From Fervidobacterium_A thailandense (lineage in GTDB: Bacteria > Thermotogota > Thermotogae > Thermotogales > Fervidobacteriaceae): a stretch of DNA of 64,000 nucleotides. The first letter of the stretch is position 1, and the number at the start of each line of letters is the position of its first letter. The stretch is taken from the NCBI RefSeq assembly GCF_041505935.1, contig NZ_CP140110.1; one strand, written 5' to 3'. The notes beneath the pieces are model-generated. The model did not search any database and was not told the DNA's origin. It worked only from the letters and a program-made list of their open reading frames with translations. Positions 21,530-31,167 of the stretch are shown here, piece by piece. The translations under genes were made by a program, and so were the position numbers.

Positions 21530-24349
21530 TCAATCGACCCTCGCTTTCGCTTTACTTAGAGAATTTATCAGCGATTCAACATCGAGAAAGAACATGTACG
21601 CGTTCTCTCGCTCGTTGAATAGGTAGGTTTCACTCAGCTTTTCAAAATGACCGGCCTTGAACTGAACCACAAGTCCAACGTCGCTGATCTTAGCCTTCGA
21701 AACTCCAAGGTTCCACAAGTAGACACGCAACCGTGCCATGTTGAGTAAGTTACGCACACTTTCAGGTAATCGGCCAAACCTATCCTCGAGCTCTTCCTCG
21801 ATGTTATCGATTTCTTCAAAAGTTGTCGCCGATGCGATCCTTCTGTAGAAACGCATGCGCTCGAACGGGTTGTACACATAAAACTCCGGGATTACGATGC
21901 TTCCCACAATACCTTCGATCTCCGTATCAACCCTACTAACGACCTGGCCCGTGTACTCCGTTATCGCATCGTTCAGCATCTCAAGATAATAGTTTAGCCC
22001 AACATCGTTGATAAACCCGTGTTGCTCAACTCCGAAAATTGCACCAATACCTCGAATTTCCATATCCCTCAGTGCGATTTTCATCCCACTGCCCGGTCCA
22101 ACGTACGCCTTAATTGCGTAAAGTCTTTCCAGAACCTTATCACTCACATGCTTTGGATGGAAGAAATACGCGAACGCAATTTTATCACTTCGCCCCACAC
22201 GGCCACGGAGTTGGTACAACTGTGCCAAGCCGTATCGGTGTGCATCGTCGACGATGATCGTGTTTGCGTTGGGTACGTCCACACCGTTCTCAATTATCGT
22301 TGTACATAACAGAACATCGACTTTTCCGTGGAAGAATGCTTCAATAGCCTTTTTGAACTCACTTTTCGGTTGTTGACCGTGTATCACCGCGATGGTCACG
22401 TCCGGGACAATTTCTTTTAGACGTTCGAACACATCGTAGAGTGTGTTAACCCTGTTGTGAACGTATATTACCTGCCCGCCTCTATTAACTTCGCGCATTA
22501 TTGCGAGTCTTACTATCCGCTCATCAAACGGCCCAATGTGCACCTGGACCTCTTTCCTTCCGAACGGTGGGGTCTTTATTTCCGACAGGTCCTTCAAACT
22601 CGAGATGGCCATGTGTAAGGTTCTCGGTATCGGTGTGGCACTCATGCTCAGTACATTTACGTTCGCCCGGAGCTTCTTGAAGTGTTCTTTTTGTTCCACA
22701 CCGAATTTCTGTTCCTCGTCGATAACGACCAAACCGAGATCAAAGAATCTAACGTCGTTAAACACGCTATGGGTTCCTACAAGCACATCGATCGTGCCCG
22801 ATTTGACACCCTTGATAATCTCTTCGCGTTCTTTCTTAGTTGAATATCTACTTAATAGAGCAACGCGTATTCCGAAGTCCTTGAAACGTTCGTTCAACGT
22901 TTCGAAATGCTGCTTGGCAAGTACCGTTGTTGGTGCCACGAGTACAGCTTGCTTTCCCGAAACGACCGTTCTGAATATTGCCCTGATTGCAACCTCCGTC
23001 TTCCCGTACCCAGCATCACCAACCAGCAATCGGTCCATCGGCTTTTCGCTCGCCAGATCTTCGAGCACATCATTTATAGCTTGTAGCTGATCCGGTGTCT
23101 CAACATACGGGAAGGTCTGTGCAAAACTTTGCTCAAGTTCCGGATCACCTTCGAGAATAACGCCTTTTATCGAACTTCGAATGTGTTGTAACATCACCAA
23201 CTCGCGAACGATGGTTTCCAGGTTCTTCTTAACCCGTTGAACTCGCTTTGACCAAGTGTTCCGTTTAAGATTATCAAGCTTTACTCCAGCATCGTCACCT
23301 ATGTACTTATCGACCAAATCCACGCGTTCGATTGGAACGTAAAGAACAGCATCTGCAAATTGAAGGACCATGAATTCCCTGATAGCACCGTTCGTCTCAA
23401 CCTTCCGAATCTCGAGAAATTTCGCAATTCCGTACTTCTTGTGGACAACTATATCCCCTGGCTGTAGCTCATCCTCGCTCAGAACCGGCGCAACAACTTC
23501 CTCGAAAGAAGAAGGTTCCTCTCTTTTCACCGTCCTGGAAACGAGCGTACCTTCGTAATTTTTTGCAACGTTGAGGATTTTTTCCGGTTCGAATATTGCG
23601 TATTTTCTGTAGACATTCCTCAGTTCATCCGAGGGAATTGACAAGCGCAACTCTCTCTCAAACGAGGAAAAATGATCAATAACTGATTTTCTATCGACGA
23701 TGAAAAACTCTACGTTGTAGTCCAATATTGTTCCATCAACATATTTTCCGGTGAATTGTTCATCAACAGGTTCGATCTCAGCTGTTGTGTCATGAAGAAC
23801 AAACTCTCGGGCTGGAAGGATGAGGGCACGTTCCAACCGCTCCACACTTCTTTGCGTTGCAAGATCGAACCTTCTTATCTCTTCAACGATGTTATCGTAA
23901 AGTTCTACCCTCGTCGGCACACCGTCCGGTCCCACAAAATCGATTATTTCACCGCGTATCGAGAACGTGCCACCTTCCCGAACGTTGAACACCCTTTCAT
24001 AGCCGTAACGAATGAAAAGCTCCTCGGGATTTTCCAACACATCACCAGGCTTCAGCTCCACGATCGTCTTGCTGAGTTGTTCTGGTCGCATCACGTAATG
24101 CAACAACGCTCGGAGTGTAGCAACACCCCGGAGTTGACCTTTTAAGGCTTGGTAAAGTGCAAAGATACGTCGCGAGCGTACATGCCAGGACGGACGGATG
24201 TTCTCCGTTGGTAAAACATCGTAGTCAGGTATGTAAAAGAAACCTTCCAGGTTTGCTTCCTTCTCCGTTGGGACTATAAGGATAACGTTTCTATCCTTGG
24301 GTAAATCAGCGAGTAGCCCAACCATCTTCGCTCTGAATCCACCTTCCAC
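21530..24349 (-). CDS. mfd: Transcription-repair coupling factor
   Basis: A 939-residue DNA translocase that removes stalled RNA polymerase and recruits UvrA. The RNAP-interaction/CarD-like region begins at about ELQPGDIVVHKKYGIAKF. The helicase core has GDAGYGKTEVA (Walker A), DEEQKFGVEQKEHF (DEEQ box), SATPIPRTLHMA, and motifs V/VI in GVDVPNANTIIVDDAHRYGLAQLYQLRGRVGR. It is about 200 residues shorter than the E. coli protein, the loss being in the N-terminal UvrB-like part, as in other Thermotogae. GTG at 24349 or ATG at 24325 could be the start; neither has a strong ribosome site. Confidence 0.95.
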   Translation of the reverse strand: MEGGFRAKMVGLLADLPKDRNVILIVPTEKEANLEGFFYIPDYDVLPTENIRPSWHVRSRRIFALYQALKGQLRGVATLRALLHYVMRPEQLSKTIVELKPGDVLENPEELFIRYGYERVFNVREGGTFSIRGEIIDFVGPDGVPTRVELYDNIVEEIRRFDLATQRSVERLERALILPAREFVLHDTTAEIEPVDEQFTGKYVDGTILDYNVEFFIVDRKSVIDHFSSFERELRLSIPSDELRNVYRKYAIFEPEKILNVAKNYEGTLVSRTVKREEPSSFEEVVAPVLSEDELQPGDIVVHKKYGIAKFLEIRKVETNGAIREFMVLQFADAVLYVPIERVDLVDKYIGDDAGVKLDNLKRNTWSKRVQRVKKNLETIVRELVMLQHIRSSIKGVILEGDPELEQSFAQTFPYVETPDQLQAINDVLEDLASEKPMDRLLVGDAGYGKTEVAIRAIFRTVVSGKQAVLVAPTTVLAKQHFETLNERFKDFGIRVALLSRYSTKKEREEIIKGVKSGTIDVLVGTHSVFNDVRFFDLGLVVIDEEQKFGVEQKEHFKKLRANVNVLSMSATPIPRTLHMAISSLKDLSEIKTPPFGRKEVQVHIGPFDERIVRLAIMREVNRGGQVIYVHNRVNTLYDVFERLKEIVPDVTIAVIHGQQPKSEFKKAIEAFFHGKVDVLLCTTIIENGVDVPNANTIIVDDAHRYGLAQLYQLRGRVGRSDKIAFAYFFHPKHVSDKVLERLYAIKAYVGPGSGMKIALRDMEIRGIGAIFGVEQHGFINDVGLNYYLEMLNDAITEYTGQVVSRVDTEIEGIVGSIVIPEFYVYNPFERMRFYRRIASATTFEEIDNIEEELEDRFGRLPESVRNLLNMARLRVYLWNLGVSKAKISDVGLVVQFKAGHFEKLSETYLFNERENAYMFFLDVESLINSLSKAKARVD

Positions 24350-24385
24350 GCCACCGAAAAATTTTCAGAAATGTACTTCTCTTAA

Positions 24386-25654
24386 CTAAATCTGAATTGG
24401 TTCGCGGAAATCCATACCAGCGATGGCCTGTGCTTTGTCAGGATACATGAACGTATAAATGTCGCTGGCTAAAAGATCCTTTTGAAGTTGCCATCTGAAA
24501 AGTTCCGGATTTATTCGGAAGTTCCTCTTTCCCTCTTCGGTTTTCTTTAAGGCTTCCTGAATAACGTGCTCAGCAAGTGATGGTGTTGATAGTATCGGAA
24601 TTGTGGCCTTTTTCTTAATTTCCCTCAGTATCTCCCTACCGCGATTTGTAAAGCCCAGTAATCTCAGGTACTGGGGTCCGTACTTGTTCGATTCCTCAAT
24701 CATTCCCTTTTCAAAACCGAACAATGCGTGCAATATGGCCCTGCGAATCCTTGAATAAGTGAACCTCTTGGCTTTAACAAGCTCGACGAACTGCTGTAAA
24801 TCCCCGGTAGCTCTGGCAGCCTCGTAGAACCTTAAATCAAGTCCTTCATTGAAACTGTAGATTCTCTCAAAATCCGCTCTACTCATCTTCCGGAATATGG
24901 GGATGACGAAGGATAAGTCCCTCCAGAAAACCGGTCCCCTGCCGGCATCAAACTCGCGCTTCAGAATCTCGTAGGTTACCGCTGGCATTGCCTCCCCGCT
25001 CTCGTCGAATTTTCCCTCGCGAATTGCCTTTCTTATGGCGCTGGCCGATGAGAATTTCCCTCGAAAGGTCTCGTCGTTGTCATCAGCTCCTACTCGTCTT
25101 ATTACATGCGGTTGTATGTTACTCCCGTAGTGAATCAATGACTTGATGTATTCGATACCGAGAATATCGTTGGATTTCGAGAGCTTCTCAACTTCCGAAC
25201 TTAAAACATCCATGAGCGCGTATTTCCGCGCGTTCGGGTACGAATATCCCATCTTAAGATGAACCCTAAACGCTCGCTTAAACTCCGGAGTTTGGTGAGT
25301 CAAAAGCCGAGCTACCTTCTGCAGAAATTCCAAATCGCCGCTCTCGCTACCAAAAACGATATCGGTTACGACGCTTGTTTTATGGAGCACACCAACCGAA
25401 CCAAGCGCGAACCCGCCGGCGTCTTGAACTGCGTAAACGGTCGGTAACTCGAACACCACATCGATTCCCATCCTAAGGGCGATCTCAGTGCGTGCGAATT
25501 TGTTGACTATCGCCGGTTCTCCTCTCTGGCAGAAATTTCCACTCATGACCGCTATAACGTAATTCGGTTTAACCAGTTCTATGGCTTCCCTTAAATGGTG
25601 CAGGTGACCATAGTGAAACGGGTTATATTCAACCACCACACCGAGTACGCGCAT
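24386..25654 (-). CDS. tmcAL: tRNA(Met) cytidine acetate ligase
   Basis: It acetylates the wobble cytidine of elongator tRNA-Met using acetate and ATP. The 422-residue protein has the nucleotidyltransferase start GVVVEYNPFHYGHLHHL, then MSGNFCQRGEPA, FELPTVYAVQDAGGFA, and SASAIRKAIREG, all typical of the TmcAL (former DUF795/YlbM) family. It heads the mfd-ispE operon, 36 bases before mfd. Confidence 0.93.
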   Translation of the reverse strand: MRVLGVVVEYNPFHYGHLHHLREAIELVKPNYVIAVMSGNFCQRGEPAIVNKFARTEIALRMGIDVVFELPTVYAVQDAGGFALGSVGVLHKTSVVTDIVFGSESGDLEFLQKVARLLTHQTPEFKRAFRVHLKMGYSYPNARKYALMDVLSSEVEKLSKSNDILGIEYIKSLIHYGSNIQPHVIRRVGADDNDETFRGKFSSASAIRKAIREGKFDESGEAMPAVTYEILKREFDAGRGPVFWRDLSFVIPIFRKMSRADFERIYSFNEGLDLRFYEAARATGDLQQFVELVKAKRFTYSRIRRAILHALFGFEKGMIEESNKYGPQYLRLLGFTNRGREILREIKKKATIPILSTPSLAEHVIQEALKKTEEGKRNFRINPELFRWQLQKDLLASDIYTFMYPDKAQAIAGMDFREPIQI

Positions 25655-25843
25655 CCGTTATCCTCCCAGCGATTGAATTTTAACTGTCTTTACAGAGGAG
25701 CACCGTTTTTATGCGCTATTCAATTATAACATAGCTCATGGTATACTTCTATTAGCCGCAACGTTCTTAGCAAGAACGGAGAACCGGGTAAACTTTTCCG
25801 AACTTTGAGTTTTGCAAGCGATGAGCCGTGGAGGGATACTTCG

Positions 25844-26374
25844 ATGCGAAGAATAACTGTTGCTGTGGTAGGTTATTCCGGAGACGTGAACGAGGAACCT
25901 GTTAAGTCCTTAGTACATTTGTGCGTTGAACTGGGAAGAGAACTTGGTAAAAGGTACACCGTCTTCACCGGTGGTCGAAACGGTGTTATGGAACTTGTTG
26001 CAAAAGGTGTTAGGGAAGTGGGAGGGATATGCGTAGGTATCCTTCCGTGGGATGGGAGTGATGCGAACGAATACAACTCTGTGGTTGTCGCCACCGGGCT
26101 TGATTTCCAGATGCGCTCGTTCATAATGATAAAGAGCGTGGATTTCGTCATTTCAGTAGGTGGTGAAATTGGAACAGCAATAGAGATTCTCGCCGCGTAC
26201 GCGAACATGAAGCCAGTAATCCTGTTGAGAAACACCGGAGGTTGGACGGATCGAATCGTTAACGTACTTATCGATGGGCTGTATCTTGATAACAGAAAGT
26301 TGTCCCCCGTTTTACAGGCCTACACCGTCGAGGAGGTAATTAGAACTATCGAAAGACTATCAGGTTCGAGGTGA
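25844..26374 (+). CDS. SLOG/TIGR00725-type nucleotide-binding protein
   Basis: 176 residues with a Rossmann-like fold: VAVVGYSG at the start, FTGGRNGVMELVAKGV (the PGGxGTxxE region in altered form) and ISVGGEIGTAIEIL. This matches the lysine-decarboxylase-like/LOG superfamily, more exactly the TIGR00725 group. Function is unknown; LOG relatives release free cytokinins. GGAGGGATACTTCG supports ATG 25844. It starts a five-gene unit continuing to flgG. Confidence 0.75.
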   Translation: MRRITVAVVGYSGDVNEEPVKSLVHLCVELGRELGKRYTVFTGGRNGVMELVAKGVREVGGICVGILPWDGSDANEYNSVVVATGLDFQMRSFIMIKSVDFVISVGGEIGTAIEILAAYANMKPVILLRNTGGWTDRIVNVLIDGLYLDNRKLSPVLQAYTVEEVIRTIERLSGSR

Positions 26375-26382
26375 GACTTGAG

Positions 26383-27237
26383 ATGCTGAAGTACGTCCCC
26401 GTGACACTTGTGACAATCATCTGGGGAGTCTCCTTCATCGCGACGAAGATTGTTGTTTCAACCTTTCCTCCTTATCCAGCGGCGTTTTACAGATTCGTCA
26501 TAGCACTGTTGGTACTTCTGCCACTCACAAAGAACAAATCAGCTTTGAAGAGTTTGAACGCCTTTTGGGCTGGTTTCTGGGGTGTGACAATGTACTTTGT
26601 TTTCGAAAATATGGCCCTTATCTACACAAACCCGACGAACGCAGCCATCATTGTCTCGAGTGCACCGATACTCTATGTCATCTTTACACATCTCATCCAC
26701 AAACAGAAGACCACGCTGAATCAGTATCTTGGCTCCTTATTGGCTTTTACCGGCGTAGCACTTGTCATCCTCAACGGTAGGTTGATGAAATTGAATCCCA
26801 TTGGTGACATCCTTGCATTTGGTTCAGCCATGGCATGGGTACTTTACACACACTACATACTGAAAATGCCAAAACATGATGGTATAGATGAGGTATTCGC
26901 TATAACTTTCTGGGGGGTTGTTACTCTCATACCGTTTTCGATCTTTCAAGACCCAAAGTTTCAGTCTATGCTGAACCTCGCACCACAAGTGCTGATCGGA
27001 CTTTTGTATTTAGGAGTCTTCTGCTCCGCGCTTGGGTATCTACTCTGGAATAAGTCCATTGCCCTCATAGGTGACAGACGAACGACAAATGCGATATACT
27101 TTATCCCCGTGGTAACAGTTCTATCCGAAAAATTGCTTCTTGGCACGCCGCTTTCGTTCTACACCGTAACGGGTACTGCGTTGCTCATTGCCGGGTTGTT
27201 CATCTTTGAGAAAGACAATGTAAAAACGCAAAGATAG
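26383..27237 (+). CDS. EamA/DMT-family exporter
   Basis: 284 residues with ten predicted membrane helices in two EamA repeats (VTLVTIIWGVSFIATKI at the start of the first; FGSAMAWVLYTHYIL opening the second). Such proteins export amino acids or metabolites, or import nucleotide sugars; substrate unknown. ATG 26383 follows GAGGTGA, and the GTG at 26371 lies within that site. It is coupled to the preceding gene and 25 bases before mreB. Confidence 0.87.
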   Translation: MLKYVPVTLVTIIWGVSFIATKIVVSTFPPYPAAFYRFVIALLVLLPLTKNKSALKSLNAFWAGFWGVTMYFVFENMALIYTNPTNAAIIVSSAPILYVIFTHLIHKQKTTLNQYLGSLLAFTGVALVILNGRLMKLNPIGDILAFGSAMAWVLYTHYILKMPKHDGIDEVFAITFWGVVTLIPFSIFQDPKFQSMLNLAPQVLIGLLYLGVFCSALGYLLWNKSIALIGDRRTTNAIYFIPVVTVLSEKLLLGTPLSFYTVTGTALLIAGLFIFEKDNVKTQR

Positions 27238-27262
27238 AGAATTATGAAAGGAGAGGATCAGT

Positions 27263-28273
27263 ATGGCAAAAAACGATCTTGGAATCGACCTGGGAACGGC
27301 GAACTTTGTCGTTTACCAGCAGGGCAAAGGCATCGTCCTGAACGAACCTTCGGTAGTGGCAATCGAACGGAGAACTGGAAAAATATTGGCCATCGGTAAC
27401 GAAGCCAAGGAAATGTTCGGGAAAACCCCGGAGGACAAAATAATCGCAGCTAAGCCTATGAAAGACGGAGTTATAGCGGATTACACAATTATCTCGGAAG
27501 TCCTCAAGTACTTTATGAAAAAACTCAACCGCGGGCTTTTCTTCAAATGCAACATGGTCATCGGAATTCCCACTAAAACAACGAGTGTGGAACAACGTGC
27601 TGTCTACGATGCCGCGTTGAAAGCTGGTGCGAAAAGGGTACACGTTGTGCTCGAACCTATAGCTGCCGCCATCGGTATCGGATTGGACGTTATGAAACCT
27701 GTTGGCAACATGATTGTCGATATTGGTGGTGGAACGTCCGACATCGCGGTCATCAGTCTGGGTGGTATCGTCGTTGGAGATTCCATTAAGCTCGCAGGTA
27801 ACGCTTTTGACGAGGCGATTGTAAAAGGCGTGCGCAGGACGTTTGGACTGATTATCGGGGACAACACAGCCGAGGAGATAAAAATCAAGGTAGGAAAAAT
27901 ACATCCGGAGGTAGAAGACTTACAATTGGAGATACGAGGTCGCGATGCGATAACAGGTTTGCCGAGAACCGAGGTCATTACCTCCACAGATGTTTACCGG
28001 ATGATCAAACCCGTTTTCGAAAACATCATTGCCAGGATCAAGCTTGTCCTTGAAAAGACACCTCCTGAGCTGTCGGCCGATATAGTCGAACACGGAATCG
28101 TGTTGACGGGTGGAGGAGCGTTACTCAGAGGAATTGATAGAGCAATCGAAGAAGAAATAGGTGTGCCATGTCGAATAGCTGATGAGCCCTTAATGTGTGT
28201 TGCAAAAGGAACTGGAATTCTACTGGAAGACGAGAAGTTGCTCAACCACGTGGCCGTCGCGTATGAGAAATAG
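27263..28273 (+). CDS. mreB: Rod shape-determining protein MreB
   Basis: A 336-residue actin homologue that forms membrane-bound filaments and organises wall synthesis. Phosphate loops GIDLGTANFVVY (phosphate 1) and VDIGGGTSDIAVI (phosphate 2), the connecting EPIAAAIGIG and the adenosine motif TGGGALLRGID are intact. AGGAGAGG precedes the ATG. It is followed by flgF and flgG, the arrangement of mbl-flhO-flhP in Bacillus. Confidence 0.96.
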   Translation: MAKNDLGIDLGTANFVVYQQGKGIVLNEPSVVAIERRTGKILAIGNEAKEMFGKTPEDKIIAAKPMKDGVIADYTIISEVLKYFMKKLNRGLFFKCNMVIGIPTKTTSVEQRAVYDAALKAGAKRVHVVLEPIAAAIGIGLDVMKPVGNMIVDIGGGTSDIAVISLGGIVVGDSIKLAGNAFDEAIVKGVRRTFGLIIGDNTAEEIKIKVGKIHPEVEDLQLEIRGRDAITGLPRTEVITSTDVYRMIKPVFENIIARIKLVLEKTPPELSADIVEHGIVLTGGGALLRGIDRAIEEEIGVPCRIADEPLMCVAKGTGILLEDEKLLNHVAVAYEK

Positions 28274-28300
28274 TCCAAACCGACCGCGAGAGGTGTTTCG

Positions 28301-29047
28301 ATGTACAGAGGCGTTTACACGGCAGCTATGGGAATGCTCGTTGATTTGACAAAAATCGACACAATTTCAAACAACTTAGCTAACGTCGAAACCAACGGTT
28401 ACAAAACGGATACACCAGCTTTCAGAACTTACTTAGAGCGTGAGATTCTCCGACTTAAACCGGAACCGGAAAATAGACGGCTCGAAGTAAAACGTATTGG
28501 AAGACTCGAGCAAGCCATCGTCTTGGATGAAGTAAGGACGGTTTTTGACCAGGGAACGATCGAATTCACTGGTGTACCGACGCATTTTGCTATCTCCGGT
28601 GAAGGATTTTTCGCTGTAAGACGAGGTGGCGAGATTCTTTACACCAGGAACGGCGAGTTTCTCGTTGACCAAAATAGGAGACTTGTCACATCGCAAGGTC
28701 ACGCCGTGTTGGATGTGAACGGCAACGAAATAATCTTTCCAGAAAATGCCTATGTGGATGGAAACGGTGATATTCGCGACGCAAACGGAAACTTTATTGC
28801 GCGCATCGCGGTGTACAACCTCGAAAATCCAAGAAAGATAGGCGATACATTTTTCACAGGTACACAAGTCCAAGCCGGTGAGTTTAGGATTCTTCAAGGA
28901 TACATAGAAAAATCGAATGTGAATGCTGTTCGTGAAATGGTTAGGTTGATAGATGCTCACAGGCATTACGAAGCGACTTCTAAAGCCATAGTTGTTCATG
29001 ACGAACTTCTGAATAAAATCATCAACAATGTTGGTGCTCTTAGATAG
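28301..29047 (+). CDS. flgF: Flagellar basal-body rod protein FlgF-like
   Basis: 248 residues. The rod-protein N-terminus is present (YTAAMGMLVDLTKIDTISNNLANVETNGYK) together with a central VPTHFAISGEGFFAV domain and the C-terminal EKSNVNAVREMVRLIDAHRHYEA helix. It forms the proximal rod in the periplasm and is exported by the flagellar type III system, so it lacks a cleavable signal. FlgF versus FlhO naming rests on order relative to flgG. Confidence 0.9.
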   Translation: MYRGVYTAAMGMLVDLTKIDTISNNLANVETNGYKTDTPAFRTYLEREILRLKPEPENRRLEVKRIGRLEQAIVLDEVRTVFDQGTIEFTGVPTHFAISGEGFFAVRRGGEILYTRNGEFLVDQNRRLVTSQGHAVLDVNGNEIIFPENAYVDGNGDIRDANGNFIARIAVYNLENPRKIGDTFFTGTQVQAGEFRILQGYIEKSNVNAVREMVRLIDAHRHYEATSKAIVVHDELLNKIINNVGALR

Positions 29048-29061
29048 GAGGGACGGACCAT

Positions 29062-29847
29062 ATGATGAATAGCCTCTACACTGCAGCAACCGGTATGTGG
29101 GCTCAGCAATTCAAGATGGATACGGTGTCCAACAACATAGCGAACGTTGATACCGCTGGATACAAGAAAGTCAAGGCCGAATTCCAAGACCTTGTGTACA
29201 GCTATTCGAAAAATGCCGGCGCGGCAACGGCCCAGAATTCGACAACACCAACGGGAATATACGTGGGACATGGTGTAAAATTGGCTGCAACAACGAGGAT
29301 CTTTACGCAAGGTACGATTGAAAACACGGGTAACGCTCTGGATTTGGCGATTACCGGAGATGGGTTTTTCCAGATTCAACTTCAGGATGGCCGAATTGCC
29401 TACACTCGTGATGGGCAATTCAAATTGGATAATCAGGGACGCGTTGTAACGGCAAACGGATTACTTTTAGTTCCTCAGCTCACGGTGCCCGCTGATTCTG
29501 TGGCACTTACTGTTTCCCCCGATGGAATTGTTTCCGTAGAGATGGCCGACGGAACTGTTCAAGAACTCGGACGTATCACACTCGTAAGATTTGTTAACCC
29601 GGCAGGTTTGAAGGCCATAGGTGATAATCTCTTTGTAGCAACACCCGCAAGTGGTGAACCAGTCGAGGGAACCCCTGGTCAGGATGGTTTCGGTACTATT
29701 CTCCAAGGCTCTGTCGAAAAATCCAACGTTGACGTAGTCAAAGAAATGGTCGACATGATAACAGCCATGAGGGCATACGAGTTCAATTCCAGGTCCATCA
29801 TGACCGCCGATCAAATGCTCCAGACAGCCGCTAACTTGAGAAGATAG
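29062..29847 (+). CDS. flgG: Flagellar distal rod protein FlgG
   Basis: 261 residues. It starts LYTAATGMWAQQFKMDTVSNNIANVDTAGYKK, has the ALDLAITGDGFFQI core and ends EKSNVDVVKEMVDMITAMRAYEFNSR with MLQTAANLRR, all FlgG hallmarks. The D-x-G repeats of the central beta domain (TVSPDGIVSVEMADG) are conserved. It is 14 bases after flgF and ends at a strong terminator. Confidence 0.95.
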   Translation: MMNSLYTAATGMWAQQFKMDTVSNNIANVDTAGYKKVKAEFQDLVYSYSKNAGAATAQNSTTPTGIYVGHGVKLAATTRIFTQGTIENTGNALDLAITGDGFFQIQLQDGRIAYTRDGQFKLDNQGRVVTANGLLLVPQLTVPADSVALTVSPDGIVSVEMADGTVQELGRITLVRFVNPAGLKAIGDNLFVATPASGEPVEGTPGQDGFGTILQGSVEKSNVDVVKEMVDMITAMRAYEFNSRSIMTADQMLQTAANLRR

Positions 29848-29872
29848 TAATAATCTGATGAGACTATAAAAC

Positions 29873-29903
29873 AATCCCCTCCCATGTGGGAGGGGATTTG
29901 TTT
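29873..29903. terminator. Terminator after flgG
   Basis: A perfect 12-bp stem (AATCCCCTCCCA and complement) with a 2-base centre, followed by TTGTTT. It probably also ends the converging YgjP-like unit. Confidence 0.88.
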
Positions 29904-29923
29904 ATCCGATATCAACACCGTCG

Positions 29924-30658
29924 CTATATAAAGTACAGAGTATGCCCGTGTTTTCTCAACCAACTTCTTCTCTCCCGATAATCCGGGATTACTCGCTCCA
30001 CTTTTTTCCAAAATTCTGCACTATGGTTTGGAATGATCAAGTGTGTTAGTTCGTGCACAACGACATAGTCGATAACCTCCAACGGAGCCATCACCAACCT
30101 CCAATTGAAGCTCAAGTTCCGCTTTGACGAGCAAGAACCCCATCGAGTTTTTACATCCTTAATAAACAGCCTATTGTAAGAGAATCCGTACCTTGATGCG
30201 TAGAAGTTAACGCGTTCGCGTAGCACTCTCTCAGCTGATGAGATGTAAAAATTTTTTAGGTACGTGTTCAAAACCGTACGAAAGCTATTGTGTACAAAAA
30301 AGTCATTCTCAAACTTCAGTGGTACATCCTGATTCTCAACAAAGTGTACTTCGAAAAATTTCCCAAGATAAGGCAATTCATCCCCGTCAACCAAGTTTTG
30401 CAAATCTAAGGGTTTGAAGTCCTCTGGTAATTTCGCTTCGATCCAACGTTTTACACTTCGTAGCATTCTGACGATTTCCCGATCGTTCAACCCTCTGGGA
30501 ATCCTTATCACAACGCAACCTGGAGGTTTTATCTCCACTGTACCGGATCGTCGGCTTGTTGTCACAACCCTTAATGAAAAGCCTTTCTGGGCTAAAAAGA
30601 GGCTAAGGGGTTGCACAATTTCCGTTTGAACTCTCGATACGATTACCATCTCTCCCAA
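29924..30658 (-). CDS. YgjP-like zinc metallopeptidase
   Basis: 244 residues of the YgjP/DUF45 (M48-like) family. The zinc motif HELTHLIIPNHSAEFW gives HExxH plus the third His, and KTRWGSCSSKRNLSFNWRL is the family signature just before it. Biological target unknown. The frame starts at TTG 30658, with ATG 30649 as an alternative; both are near the end of the nitroreductase gene, with a 16-base overlap for TTG. Confidence 0.88.
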   Translation of the reverse strand: MGEMVIVSRVQTEIVQPLSLFLAQKGFSLRVVTTSRRSGTVEIKPPGCVVIRIPRGLNDREIVRMLRSVKRWIEAKLPEDFKPLDLQNLVDGDELPYLGKFFEVHFVENQDVPLKFENDFFVHNSFRTVLNTYLKNFYISSAERVLRERVNFYASRYGFSYNRLFIKDVKTRWGSCSSKRNLSFNWRLVMAPLEVIDYVVVHELTHLIIPNHSAEFWKKVERVIPDYRERRSWLRKHGHTLYFI

Positions 30659-31161
30659 TGTATTTTTCTCTCCTCGACCTCGGTCAACTTGTGGGGCTCC
30701 TTCACCTCATCCGGATATCCCAGTCCTATTACGCACAACACATTGTAATTTTCCGGAATCCCGACCAACTTTTTAATTTCAAGATCAACAGCCCTCCCCT
30801 CGTGCGACCTGTTGTAAGCGTGTCCCCAGCAACTACCGAGTCCGTAATCGACGGCAAGTAGTTGGATGTAAGTGGCCACTATGGAAGCATCCTCTTGCCA
30901 TGTGCTACTATCACTATTAGCGGCAACCACTATGCAAACTGGGGCTGTTTCGAGAAACGCAAACGCTCCCGGCCGAGTATCTTTGATCTTAGAAATCAGC
31001 TCTCTGTTGGTTACGAGCACTAATTCAACAGGACGCGAGTTCCGACCGCTTGGGGCCAAAAGTGCATATTTCACAATTTCGCTGAGAGTTTCTTTTTCAA
31101 CCTGAACACTCTTGAACTTTCGTATACTACGTCTTTTCAAAATAACATCCCTGAATTCCAT
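30643..31161 (-). CDS. Nitroreductase-family flavoprotein
   Basis: 172 residues, FMN-dependent oxidoreductase. RRSIRKFKSVQVEKETL opens the protein, APSGRNSRP forms the flavin loop, and GLGSCWGHAYNR with CVIGLGYPDE closes the dimeric fold. The substrate is unknown. AGGAGGTGAGCGTCC precedes the ATG; it lies 6 bases after the ATPase gene. Confidence 0.9.
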   Translation of the reverse strand: MEFRDVILKRRSIRKFKSVQVEKETLSEIVKYALLAPSGRNSRPVELVLVTNRELISKIKDTRPGAFAFLETAPVCIVVAANSDSSTWQEDASIVATYIQLLAVDYGLGSCWGHAYNRSHEGRAVDLEIKKLVGIPENYNVLCVIGLGYPDEVKEPHKLTEVEERKIHWERW

Positions 31162-31167
31162 GGACGC

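Noticed and set aside
27242..27904. Long minus-strand open frame opposite mreB
   Set aside because: Shadow of a well-supported gene; the translation is low-complexity and has no recognisable motif.
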